Shown here piece after piece: positions 55,481 to 64,000 of a stretch of DNA of 64,000 bases (position 1 is the first letter of the stretch; every line of letters starts with the position of its first letter). Source of the stretch: Synanceia verrucosa (lineage: Eukaryota; Chordata; Actinopteri; Perciformes; Synanceiidae); assembly GCA_029721515.1 (NCBI GenBank), contig CM056565.1, positions 2,954,242 through 3,018,241 of the forward strand. Reading direction: 5' to 3'. The notes under the pieces were generated by a model. The model saw only the letters and a list, made by a program, of their open reading frames with translations. It had not been told where the DNA came from and searched no databases. The translations under genes and the position numbers were made by a program.

Positions 55481-56269
55481 TACAAACATGTTTAGCAGGT
55501 AATTCTTACTGCGTTCACCATCTTAGTATAATGTGCTGTTAACTCTGGCTCTTTGTAAGTGTTTTGATGGCATGCCATAGGTCAGACAGTATATTATACC
55601 AAACCCTCAACAGTCTGACACATCCCATTGTTTCAATGGTCCATTGCTCCAAAAAATGCACTACTATGGTGAAGGCATGGTTTGCCTCTGTCTCTGATAG
55701 TAGTAATAGTATGGAAAAAAGAGGAAGGTCAGACAACATTGTTCTGCATAATAATTAACCATATGCCTCTATTTTTACAGGGAGAGTATGTATATTAGAG
55801 CAATGGGTCTTCAGAACGATGATGTGCTTTTAGGATAACTTGCTGTTGGATAAATGGGCTTTGGCAATAAAACCAAAGTATTAGGCGAATTAAAATTTTG
55901 ACCTAAAAATAGCACTAGAGGAAAAGTGAGTTTAATTCATCATGAGGGGGTTATCAATGCATCTACCGAGTGTAATGGCTATCCATTTTGAACTTGTAAA
56001 GATATTTAACTTTGAACGAGAGATATCAACCTTATTAGATGAAAAATCAGAGACTCACCAAAGTAGACTTCATTCTTTGGGGAACATGGATGTACGTGCA
56101 TACCATCTTTCATGGTCATCCATCCAATAATTCTTGTATCACAGACTGACATTGCCATCAACACAGTACAGCTTCCTTCTTACTGAATGTTAGAAAATAT
56201 GACATCTTTAACTGAATGCCAAGGATGTACTCATGTCCTTTAGAACACTTGACAGCCATAAACATTTAG
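55481..56269. other. No gene seen
   Basis: No recognisable domain or terminus. Confidence 0.5.
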
Positions 56270-56699
56270 CCTAAAGTATATACGTCTTTCCTTTTTTCGG
56301 CAGCAGGCACTAGAGGACGCTCTCACACAGCCTGTGAGTAATGTTGGTGCCTCTGGGATTTGTGGTTGGAACAAAAAGACATGGTATGCGCCACAGAGAT
56401 CAAAACAGGAAATGGAGACGATCGAGATTAGAGAGCAAAACAGAATCTGGACAAAAAGTGGTGATTTTGGTGAAAGTGTCCTCTACTCTACCTCTGATAA
56501 AACAAGAATGAAACAAGATAAAAACAAACATTTTCTTATGATGAAATAGAGAGTCTCTTCTTTCATTTGAGCTATTCAATGTTTTCAGAGACATAGTACA
56601 AAATATTCTGTGCATCATAAAAGTTGACTCAAAATGGACAGAAACACTGGCACAATGCACTTTAGGTTTTTAAAAAAGGGCTGGCACTCAATGAGTTAA
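56270..56699 (-). mobile_element. Six-copy TIR family, copy d (minus)
   Basis: Inverse of 52817-53264, ending GCTGGCACTCAATGAGTTAA. It carries the motif as ACCACAAATCCCAGAGGC on the minus strand (56346-56366). The start is eroded. Confidence 0.85.
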
Positions 56700-57299
56700 T
56701 AACACATAACACATAAACTTTAAGTCCCAGTGATGCAGGTGATTTACTCAATATCCTGAACACTCTTTTGGATATGATGACTCCAGCATAGCTCACACCT
56801 ATCAATGATGTGTTACCACCCTTAGGACTGTTAATGTATGTAGTTTGTACATACATTAATAATAGTAAATGTAAATATACTTAAATTGGATGTCAGGGCT
56901 GTGTTTTGTATCTGTCCATGGGAAGCAGAGCAAGGAGAAATCAATGCATCGTCCCCATGGGGAACCACAACAAAACAGCTTTCAGGTGGATTCTGAGGTG
57001 GAGGTGGTGCGTGACATGCATAGGCAACAGCAGCTGAACAACCTGCATAAATGAACGGCTAATTAGTCAGTTTAAAAAGAGTACCCAATGGGAACCAATT
57101 ATGTGAATTATGTATTTAGCTCACAAGTTTTGCCTTATTATTGCTCTTCCAGTTGCTCTACCCTTCACTGGCCAATGCTGAACGCAGCTTCCCCACCTGG
57201 TTGCATACACCTGCCTCTAACTGTGGCATGTCACTGCTCTTGTTGTACTTGGGTCTTGTCTAATGCTTAGCCTAGGCACTCCTCTGCCTCCTGTAGTGA
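56700..57299. other. No gene seen
   Basis: No coding domain. ATGTATGTAGTTTGTACATACAT at 56834-56856 is a near-perfect hairpin. Confidence 0.5.
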
Positions 57300-57690
57300 C
57301 AACGATACCTGTAATAAATGTAGTATGTTCACTAGAACTCCTCAGGAAGTCCTTCCTTCCGGCAGCCATCAGACTCTACAAGTCATCCACCTGAGTTTCT
57401 CTCTCTCTACCTCCCCCTCTCTCTAATTCAGAAAATGTCACTTTAAACTTCTTGGCAGCTGACTGTTTACTTATGTTCTTATAGTTTTTGTGATTTTTTT
57501 GTATGTTGTGGTATTGTGTGGTTTGTTGGTTATGCACTATACTGCATTTTTGAATTATTCTGTACTGTACATATTTTTAAAAAAAATTTTAACTATCCTA
57601 AATTTGTGTATGGCAACTGTTGTGAAAGAATTTCTTTCGGGATTAAAAAGGTTTATCTTATCTTATCTTAACTTATCTACACAAGTATTG
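57300..57690 (+). mobile_element. Non-LTR retrotransposon 3' end with (TATCT)n tail
   Basis: It includes GTCCTTCCTTCCGGCAGCCA, which reads 'KSFLPAAIRLYKSS'-like and is typical of the last residues of fish LINE ORFs. A T-rich 3' UTR follows, ending TTTCGGGATTAAAAAGGTTT and then TATCTTATCTTATCTTA. 5'-truncated, no RT core. Confidence 0.65.
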
Positions 57691-58369
57691 CTTTGCTGTT
57701 GTTTCAGAATAATGGATAGCGATGTCTGTTGTCTGTGCGTGTAGTGTGTGTCCCTTGTTCTGAAACACAGTTTTGAAACACTGCTTGCTTTTGAATCATT
57801 GAAGGTTGATGCAAGAGAAACAAGTCATTGGCACAACGATTTCTCTGTGCTATGACCCATTCTGTTTCAGTAAGTCAGGGATCAATGCAGGTTTCTTCTG
57901 GATGAAAACAGCCGTAGATGAACACATTTATATGCAACAAGAACACTGGTACACTGTCACACCAATACCTTTTAAACCAGTTGGATTGTGGCATTACAGT
58001 CCTGCAGCCCTCTGACACTTGAATGCTTGTCCTTGCTTGTGCCATCTGTCACCTATTCATCTATTACTTCCATTCAAAGACAGTGCTCTCATTTAGCCAC
58101 CAGCGCTCAGTGAGTGCTCGCTGGGGATTGTTCACTGATGCCAGGAGACAGTGCCTCTCAAATGTATTTCCTCCAATGAATGTTAGCTTGTGTTCACTAT
58201 TGATACAATGCCATGGCTGTGTGTAAGCAGTGACTCACTGTCCATGATTGTTCCATTGTAAAGCTTTTGAGACAATAACCCAATGTCCCAAATCCCAAGT
58301 GGATTATGTAGTATTTGACAGTTTTTGAAGATAAGGTTTGTCTTTATTTAACAGTGATAGTACAGCCAT
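57691..58369. other. No gene seen
   Basis: No recognisable coding or RNA gene. Confidence 0.5.
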
Positions 58370-58500
58370 TAAAAGGAAGAGAGAGAGGGGAGGGGATGAC
58401 CCGCAGCAAAGGCTCTTGAGTCGGATTCAAACCCAGGCCACTGCAATAAGGGATCAGTCTTAGTACATGCCTGCTCTACAGCTGAGATAACCAGACCCCG
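58370..58500 (-). mobile_element. tRNA-derived SINE
   Basis: On the minus strand: CTGGTTATCTCAGCTGTAGA then GCAGG (A-box region, like TAGCTCAGTNGGTAGAGC), a 38-base spacer and GGTTTGAATCC (B box GGTTCGANTCC with one change), followed by GACTCAAGAGCCTTTGCTGC and CATCCCCTCCCCTCTCTCT. This 'TTTGCTGC..TCATCCCC..CTCTCT' body is that of a widespread teleost SINE. The internal RNA polymerase III promoter looks close to intact, but the 3' tail is short. Confidence 0.7.
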
Positions 58501-58619
58501 ATCTAACTGGTATTTTAAGAAGCTGTATTGTATTTAATTAAGGAATTATTATTTGATTCTCTGGAAAAAAAACAAACAAACAAATATATCAATGTTTATC
58601 TTTTAAATTCATACATTAT

Positions 58620-58662
58620 CCATCCATCCATTCTCTTCCACTTATCCGGGGTTGGGTTGCGG
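58620..58662 (-). mobile_element. 43-bp LINE 3'-tail micro-insertion with TSD
   Basis: CCATCCATCCATTCTCTTCC followed by ACTTATCCGGGGTTGGGTTG CGG is the inverse of a LINE 3' end with a GGATGG tail. It is flanked by TTCATACATTAT (58608-58619) and TTCATATATTAT (58663-58674), a 12-bp duplication with one later substitution. It is an extremely 5'-truncated insertion. Confidence 0.75.
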
Positions 58663-58674
58663 TTCATATATTAT

Positions 58675-59603
58675 TTATATTTTAAAATACTATATAGGTG
58701 CATATTTTTTCAATGTAATTATTTACTCATCTCACAGATGTGTCACAGCATCCAAAAGAATGATACTGACATAAGAAATACTGCAAACCTTCGAAACAGT
58801 TTAGCACGTCTGATATATTTTTGGAGTTTAAGAGCCTTGCTTCACTTATACTGATAAAATTTATAATAGAGCTGCATGAGTGATGTGATCTCCAGAAAAG
58901 GCATCAAAATGATGAATTGTCACTCTTTTCCATCCACTTTACAGACATAAGTTGTGTCAAGTGTGAGTAATATGAGGTTATAAAATGTGATGAGGCATTT
59001 CAGTGGAAACAACAATAGCAAAAATAAGAGTAAGTATGCTGTACTTTCAAACAGGACTCCAGCGGTTCTTCTGTGTGATGAAGGACAGTATGGTTAGCAC
59101 GATTTACAATCTCAATTTTGGCTAAGTGACATTTGATGGCTTACATACTGTATTAAGTAGAAGGGGATGTATAAACTGATCATCAACAGCTAATAAACTA
59201 AAGCTTCATTTTCACAACCAATTTGACTCGCTGATAATTGCAATCCATCATTTTGAGTCTTTGGGATCAATGGGCAGAACCAAGCAATGATGATGTTGAC
59301 TAGTTGGCTGTAGGCACGTCATTATGATGAATGAGTTAATCTGAAAAGGCTCTACCTTATGAGTCACATACAGATCAGAAAAGTTGAGCGTTTTAGCCAC
59401 TTTATCTTGTGCTGCTGTTGGTTTGATGTATGTGAAGCCTCTAGGGAAACATCATGTATTGAAGAGGAATTAGAGTGTTGAGAAGCATCTGCCCTGGGCA
59501 GTAGATTGTTTGAAGGAAAACACGAGTGTGAGTCTTTTCCTCTTGTTACAAATCTCAGTGAAGAGACTAATAAATCCATTGTATTACTGTCTGTTTTAAT
59601 GCA
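58675..59603. other. No gene seen
   Basis: No recognisable coding domain or transposon end. Confidence 0.5.
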
Positions 59604-59946
59604 CTAACTCTTTGAGTGCCAGCTGTTTTATAAAACAGAAAGTGCCTTGTTCCAGCGTTTTTGCCCATTTTGAGTAGTCATAGTTCAAGACCAACAGAAT
59701 ATTTTGTTCTATGACTCTGAAAACACTGAATAGCTCAAATGAAAGAAGAGACCACTCCTACCCTAAATGCCACTTTTTATCCAGAATTCGTTCATTTGCT
59801 CTGTAATCACAATCATCTCCACTTCCTGCTTTGATCTCCGTGGCGTATACAATCTCTATACTCTGACTACAAATCCTAGAAGCCCCAAAATTACTCACAG
59901 GCAGCGGGAGACCGTGATCGATGACCCGTTGCTGAAATAAAACATG
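59604..59946 (+). mobile_element. Six-copy TIR family, copy e
   Basis: It starts with the left TIR TAACTCTTTGAGTGCCAGCT, then GTGCCTTGTTCCAGCGTTTT and the rest in family order. It carries ACTACAAATCCTAGAAGCC at 59866-59884. It is cut at CCGTTGCTGAAATAAAACAT, where GC-rich sequence begins. Confidence 0.85.
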
Positions 59947-61150
59947 TCGAAATACATCAGTGGCTGGTGGATGCACATCGCTGTGGCGCCGTCACTCCTG
60001 TCGGTGGCTGGGGCTCTGGTGCATTGCCTCCTGGGCAGATGCGTGGTAGTTGTCACGGTGTGGGGAGCTTGTCTGCTGGTCGTTGAATGGTTTCCTCTTT
60101 GGGGAATTCGGCTTGCTCTCGCTTGTGCTCTCAAGTGTCTCTGTGGGCGGGGGGGTCCCCATCGGAGTTGTGGTGGCGCTGGTCCGCCCCCCCACTTTCC
60201 TGGTATGGAGGGCCGGTGGAGCGGAGCAGTGGTGGTGTTGGGGTGGCTCCGGGGGCCCGGCATTTGTTTGGGTCGCCTCGTAATGCGTTCGGGTGGTGCA
60301 GGGGTGTCAGGTTTTCCGGGAGTTTGGGTGCAGGTTGCCTTCCAGAGCGGCTCCAGTTCCCTCTGCACTTTAGCCCTCTGGGCCTACGTTCGGACTTGGC
60401 ATCAGTTGCCTCTGGCTGGCGCCCGGTGGTGGCCTGCTATGTGCGTGGCCGGTGCTCCCTTGCCCTCTCGTCCCCCCCCCTCCCGTGGGGAGCACTCGGT
60501 CCGCGGGTCTTGCCTCCTGGTTGGGGATGGACAGGCCCTCGTGTCCCTGGCCCTTTGGGCCTTTCCTGGCATCCTTGGAGGTGGTGGTTTCTATCTCCTC
60601 CTGGTTGTTGGATCTGCGTGGTTCTCGGTGGCTCTGGTGGCTCTCTGGGTTTGGCATTGTCGTTGCTTCCACTTCCCTGTAGTGTTTTGGACACCCAGCC
60701 GGTCTGGCCATGCTGGGTCATGGTAGACACTCTGGGCTTCGGTGTTCTTCACATATGCATGTTTTATCCATATCCGAGTCACACTGTTGAGTACTGATGT
60801 GAACTGCCAGAATGTGCTGAATCATTCATCCAACTTCTCACTAAGCTCATGTCTTCTCCACATACCTCTCTCACTTGTGTTCTCCGGCGGCCCACTCTAT
60901 ACTCTCAGGACTTCCACAACTCTGGTGTTCAGTACCATTGGATGTTGGGATGAAGGTGTTAGGAATGACACAGCAGTTTACACTCTTTTTTTCTAATAGC
61001 ACTGCCTGTCTGTAACCTCCCCTTTTTGTTTTGTCTAATCTCCCCATCTGTCATTTATTTTGCTCTCTTGTCACCCAGTTGTAGCACTTCCTTATAACAG
61101 GCTTATGACAGGAAATTCCAGGGAGGGCTGGTGATGGTCACACACACACA
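59947..61150. other. GC-rich block of unknown origin, long ORFs on both strands
   Basis: From about 59980 to 60720 composition jumps to strongly GC-rich, unlike anything else in the window. Plus-strand frames are open for 260 codons (59944-60726) and 236 codons (60087-60797). Minus-strand frames are open for 157 (59895-60368) and 113 codons (60370-60711). Plus products are Gly/Trp/Leu/Val-rich; minus products are Pro/Arg/Thr-rich, with no recognisable domain. The following AT-richer part (GTCACACTGTTGAGTACTGA, CACATACCTCTCTCACTTGT, CTGTCTGTAACCTCCCC) reads like a widespread teleost repeat. It is probably an unclassified TE. A minus-strand Pro-rich nucleic-acid-binding ORF is conceivable but unproven. 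Confidence 0.5.
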
Positions 61151-61819
61151 CGCCAAATATTAATAGCTTAATAAAGGTTGACACTTTTTGTGGTGTTTAA
61201 CAATGAGAACAATGCAGACAAAGTAGGAGAAAAGAAAAAAAAAAGAAACACATCAGTGGTACTCAAAAGTTAACACAGATTTGCCTCACTCACTCTGGGA
61301 AGTGAAAAGTAACTATTACACCAGACTTGTCTCATTACATTCCTATAGGGGTGCAACAGTTGATCAATTCAAGACTCTTCGACACATCAATATCAAAATC
61401 TACATCCAACGCAGATTACGAGGACACATGGATGAGGTGAATGTATCTGTGTTTTCACAACATTCTTTGGCTTGTTGGATATACAACCAAAGCTAATATT
61501 AACAATTTGTTATTTAATTGCTTTGACTTTTTTCTGTTCTATCACCCAGGCTACAAACTTAAAACCTAAATTCACCCTCATGTCTCATGTTTATCAACTA
61601 AGGTAATGGATTCCCTCTCCAACCACCAATCTCCCAGCAATTGTCCTACTAATTGTGCCCACTGAGTTATATTCACAGGTGACAGGTGTAGTCCAGGAAA
61701 AAAGCTTTGGCTGCCCACACCTCAACCTCATTGATGATGATGATGAACCCATTATCTGCAGAGGAAATTGTTGTCTCAGCAGGGATGACCAGAGGCAGCG
61801 ATGGAGCAGTAATGCCTGG
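61151..61819. other. No gene seen
   Basis: No coding domain. Short A-rich tract near 61229-61245 and CA run at 61141-61151. Confidence 0.5.
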
Positions 61820-62340
61820 AGCTTTTCCACTACACAGCGGCACGGCACGGTATGGCCCAGTTTTGCGTAGGTTGGATTGTCATACGGCAACGTGAAACTG
61901 AAGTCATTTACATGCGACACAGAAAACCGGGAAGAAGAAGAACAACGACACTACTATCACAAACAATGGACGATACCGAAGTGATCATGTATTTGTTGCT
62001 CGCTCTGTGTTCTTTTTGTCCATGACCGACCATGGCGTTGTTTTCTGCGATACCATTTTCTCGTGTAACAACAGTGAAGCAGTTGCCAGTTTTACAAATG
62101 GCGGGGTCTGTGTGTTTGGCTTTTACAGGCTACTCGAATGTTGTGAATCCAATGACGCTCCAGTGACGACACTCGCTGGCCAATCGCTGGAGGGCAGTCA
62201 GCTGACATCACGTTTAGTATCGCTTCGGCTCACTTGGAACTAGGACTGAGGAGGTATGGAAAAAATACCTAGTACCAGGCACAAGTGGAAAAACGCCACA
62301 ACCGTGTCGAGCCGTGCCGTTGATTCATCAATAGTGTAGC
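61820..62340. mobile_element. Non-autonomous DNA element, GCTTTTCCACT-type ends
   Basis: The left part AGCTTTTCCACTACACAGCG then GCACGGCACGG is inversely related to the right part CAAGTGGAAAAACGCCACAA then GTCGAGCCGTGCCG. CTAGTACCAGGC before the right end and CGGCTCACTTGGAACTAGGA fit a common teleost family whose ends carry GGTACC/GAGCC motifs. No transposase. TSD not resolved. Confidence 0.6.
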
Positions 62341-63660
62341 AAATTGTACAGACTGAAAAAATATGATTCCTCTGTAAAATAAGCTACAAAGAAAGTACCT
62401 TATACTGTAAATGTGCATAAACATGATCTCATGATGGAGGTGTGAGACGTTGTGTACATATGTGGCCTTTAATTATGCTCTGTATTTCCTAACCATTTTC
62501 TTCGTTGTCCATAATTAAATAGTTGAATTTTTCACTGCTACCAGGGTGCCAGAATCAAAAGGCATTTAAATTTCACTATTAAAGCTCATGAGAGGGAAAA
62601 AGCTGCTGTGCTCCCTAATGGTATTAAATTAAATATAAATTAGCTGATAAAGCTATTTTATGTGACTTTCTTTAGCAAGCTGCTGCTTCTTTCAAGGTAT
62701 TTCGTATCAAAGGGGTATCAGAAACCATGCAATACTCAGCAATTCTTCGAAATTGGACTAACATTAGCAGGCTAGTGCTCAGGGATCATCAAGCATCCTC
62801 ATAATTAAACTTTACGCAGACTAATGGAAATTGAGAAGGTCTTGGTGATTTTATTTTGACAGGCTCTCTATTAAGAATGTTGAATTAGAGATAGATGAAT
62901 TTCTTCTTGAGCAAGCCAGAATATGGAATTAATTTCACATATATTCTTGGACAGCTTAATTTGCTGATGCAAATGAGTGTTGTTGATCTTCGCTAACCTG
63001 CTTGAGCTCACAGTGCACACGGTCACTTTCCTCTGTTGGAAATGAAGGCAAAGCTTGTCCACGCTCAAAAATGCAGTCAGAGAGACAACCCAATTAATCA
63101 CAATAAACAGAAGACAAATAAAAACAACAGGAAAAAAAAAAACATTTCCACTGTTTTATGTCAAAGTCACCTCCTTTTCTGCTTCCCAAACAAACACACA
63201 CACGCATATATCACTTCATAATGTGAAGAATACTGTTTCAAAACTTCAAACTGGATATACCTCCCAACACTGCCCTTTCTTTTCCATAACAACACTGACA
63301 AGGTGCCCTTGAGCAAGCCAGGTAAGGAGCAGCTGCTCAGGCAGCAGATGAGATTAACTGTATGGTGCTGGGCAGCTCCCAGGTGCGAGGCTGTGTACAA
63401 AATGTGTATGAATGTGAAGCAGGGCAGTCCTGAAAAAGAACATGCACACTCAGCAAATCCCTTCCTTGGATGAACACAGGACAAAACATGGAGATCAGGT
63501 TTGATCTGTGTTGCACCATTTGGTAATACAATTCCCCACATTCAAAATAATAACATGTTGAAAAGAATATAATAACTATGCGGCAAGGGTACATGAAAAA
63601 GGGTACAGATGATTGGGCTAAAACTTGCTAAAACTTGTCAGTCTTTCAGTGTTTGTACGT
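62341..63660. other. No gene; candidate conserved non-coding block
   Basis: No coding domain. 62520-62960 is free of recognisable repeats and dense in TAAT, ATTA and AATTAG cores (AAATTAAATATAAATTAGCT, CATAATTAAACTTTACGCAG), the composition often seen in developmental enhancers. This is inference only. Confidence 0.4.
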
Positions 63661-64000
63661 CATTTAAAATCCAACGCTTGAGTGCCACAGACGTATATTT
63701 ATGTCAAAGTGTTTTTTCAGCAACAGGCACAAGAGGGCACTCTTACACAGCCTGAGAGTAATTATGATGCTTCTGGGATTTGTAGTTGGGACATGAAGAG
63801 ATGGTATTTGCCACATCAAAGCAGGAAATGAAAAGAATCTGGACGAAAAGTGGTAATTTTGGTGAAAGTGTCCTCTTTCTACTTCTGATAAAACAAGAAT
63901 GGAGCAAGGTAAAAACAAACATTTTTCATTTCATGATGAAATAGAGTCTCTTCTTTCATTTGAGCTATTCAGTGTTTTCAAAGACATAGTACTAAAGATT
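63661..64000 (-). mobile_element. Six-copy TIR family, copy f (minus, runs off window)
   Basis: Inverse of 52817-53264 from CATTTAAAATCCAACGCTTG to CAAAGACATAGTAC, continuing past the window. It carries ACTACAAATCCCAGAAGC on the minus strand (63769-63786), a close match to the ZNF143/THAP11 consensus. Confidence 0.85.

Noticed and set aside
59944..60726. 260-codon frame as a membrane protein gene
   Set aside because: The product is Trp/Gly/Val-rich only because the DNA is GC- and T-rich. Two other plus frames and both minus segments are also open, no domain or splice context is visible, and the start lies in a TIR-family repeat.
1..64000. A new multi-gene system such as a defence island or biosynthetic cluster
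   Set aside because: All recognisable coding sequence is decayed transposon sequence, frames are short, and there is no operon-like arrangement. The window is repeat-rich fish DNA.

Overview
This window looks like nuclear DNA of a teleost fish, probably a percomorph. It is AT-rich and low in CpG. It is crowded with repeats typical of teleosts: L2-clade and Rex1-like LINEs, RTE-like tails, tRNA-derived SINEs, Tc1/mariner elements, hAT elements, TTAA-flanked elements, and long (AT)n and (CA)n microsatellites. I found no convincing host protein-coding exon, rRNA, functional tRNA, CRISPR array or bacterial-type operon. It is best read as an intergenic or intronic region built from layers of transposable elements (TEs). 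Every coding stretch I recognise is TE-derived, and almost all are broken.

Layout. 1-9.3 kb is mostly unique-looking DNA holding a TIR element (2.37-2.92 kb), an L2 tail, one copy of a six-copy TIR family, and a 1.2-kb hAT element with an 8-bp target-site duplication (TSD) and a broken BED zinc finger. 9.3-17.8 kb holds an (AT)n array, old LINE and Tc1 remnants, inverted-repeat elements and a fold-back SINE-like repeat. 19.0-19.3 kb is a 51-bp minisatellite. 21-30.4 kb is a dense cluster: two young L2 3' fragments, a Tc1 copy, two TTAA-flanked elements, an IS630/Tc1-like helix-turn-helix element and a fold-back MITE. 31.1-36.2 kb is a nearly full-length L2 element apparently nested in an older L2. 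38.0-39.5 kb is a TTAA-flanked element with further elements inside it. 41.3-43.9 kb repeats, inverted, several families from 22-27 kb. 45.5-47.5 kb holds a degraded hAT and an RTE-like insertion with a 14-bp TSD. 49.8-51.8 kb is a striking minisatellite of about 25 units of 80 or 78 bp, most carrying a perfect 14-bp palindrome. 52.8-64 kb holds four more copies of the six-copy TIR family, a minus-strand Rex1-like LINE, a tRNA-SINE, a 43-bp LINE micro-insertion, and a GC-rich block (60.0-60.7 kb) open for long stretches on both strands.

The parts do not form a pathway. The observations most worth pursuing are: (1) the six-copy TIR family, five of whose copies carry a sequence close to the ZNF143/THAP11 motif; (2) the palindrome-bearing 80/78-bp array, with a tri-unit higher-order repeat and CpG decay; (3) the GC-rich block of unknown origin; (4) the nesting and TSD evidence that orders the insertions. 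I see no previously undescribed enzymatic or defence system. All family names come from motif and terminus recognition by eye, and boundaries without a TSD are approximate.
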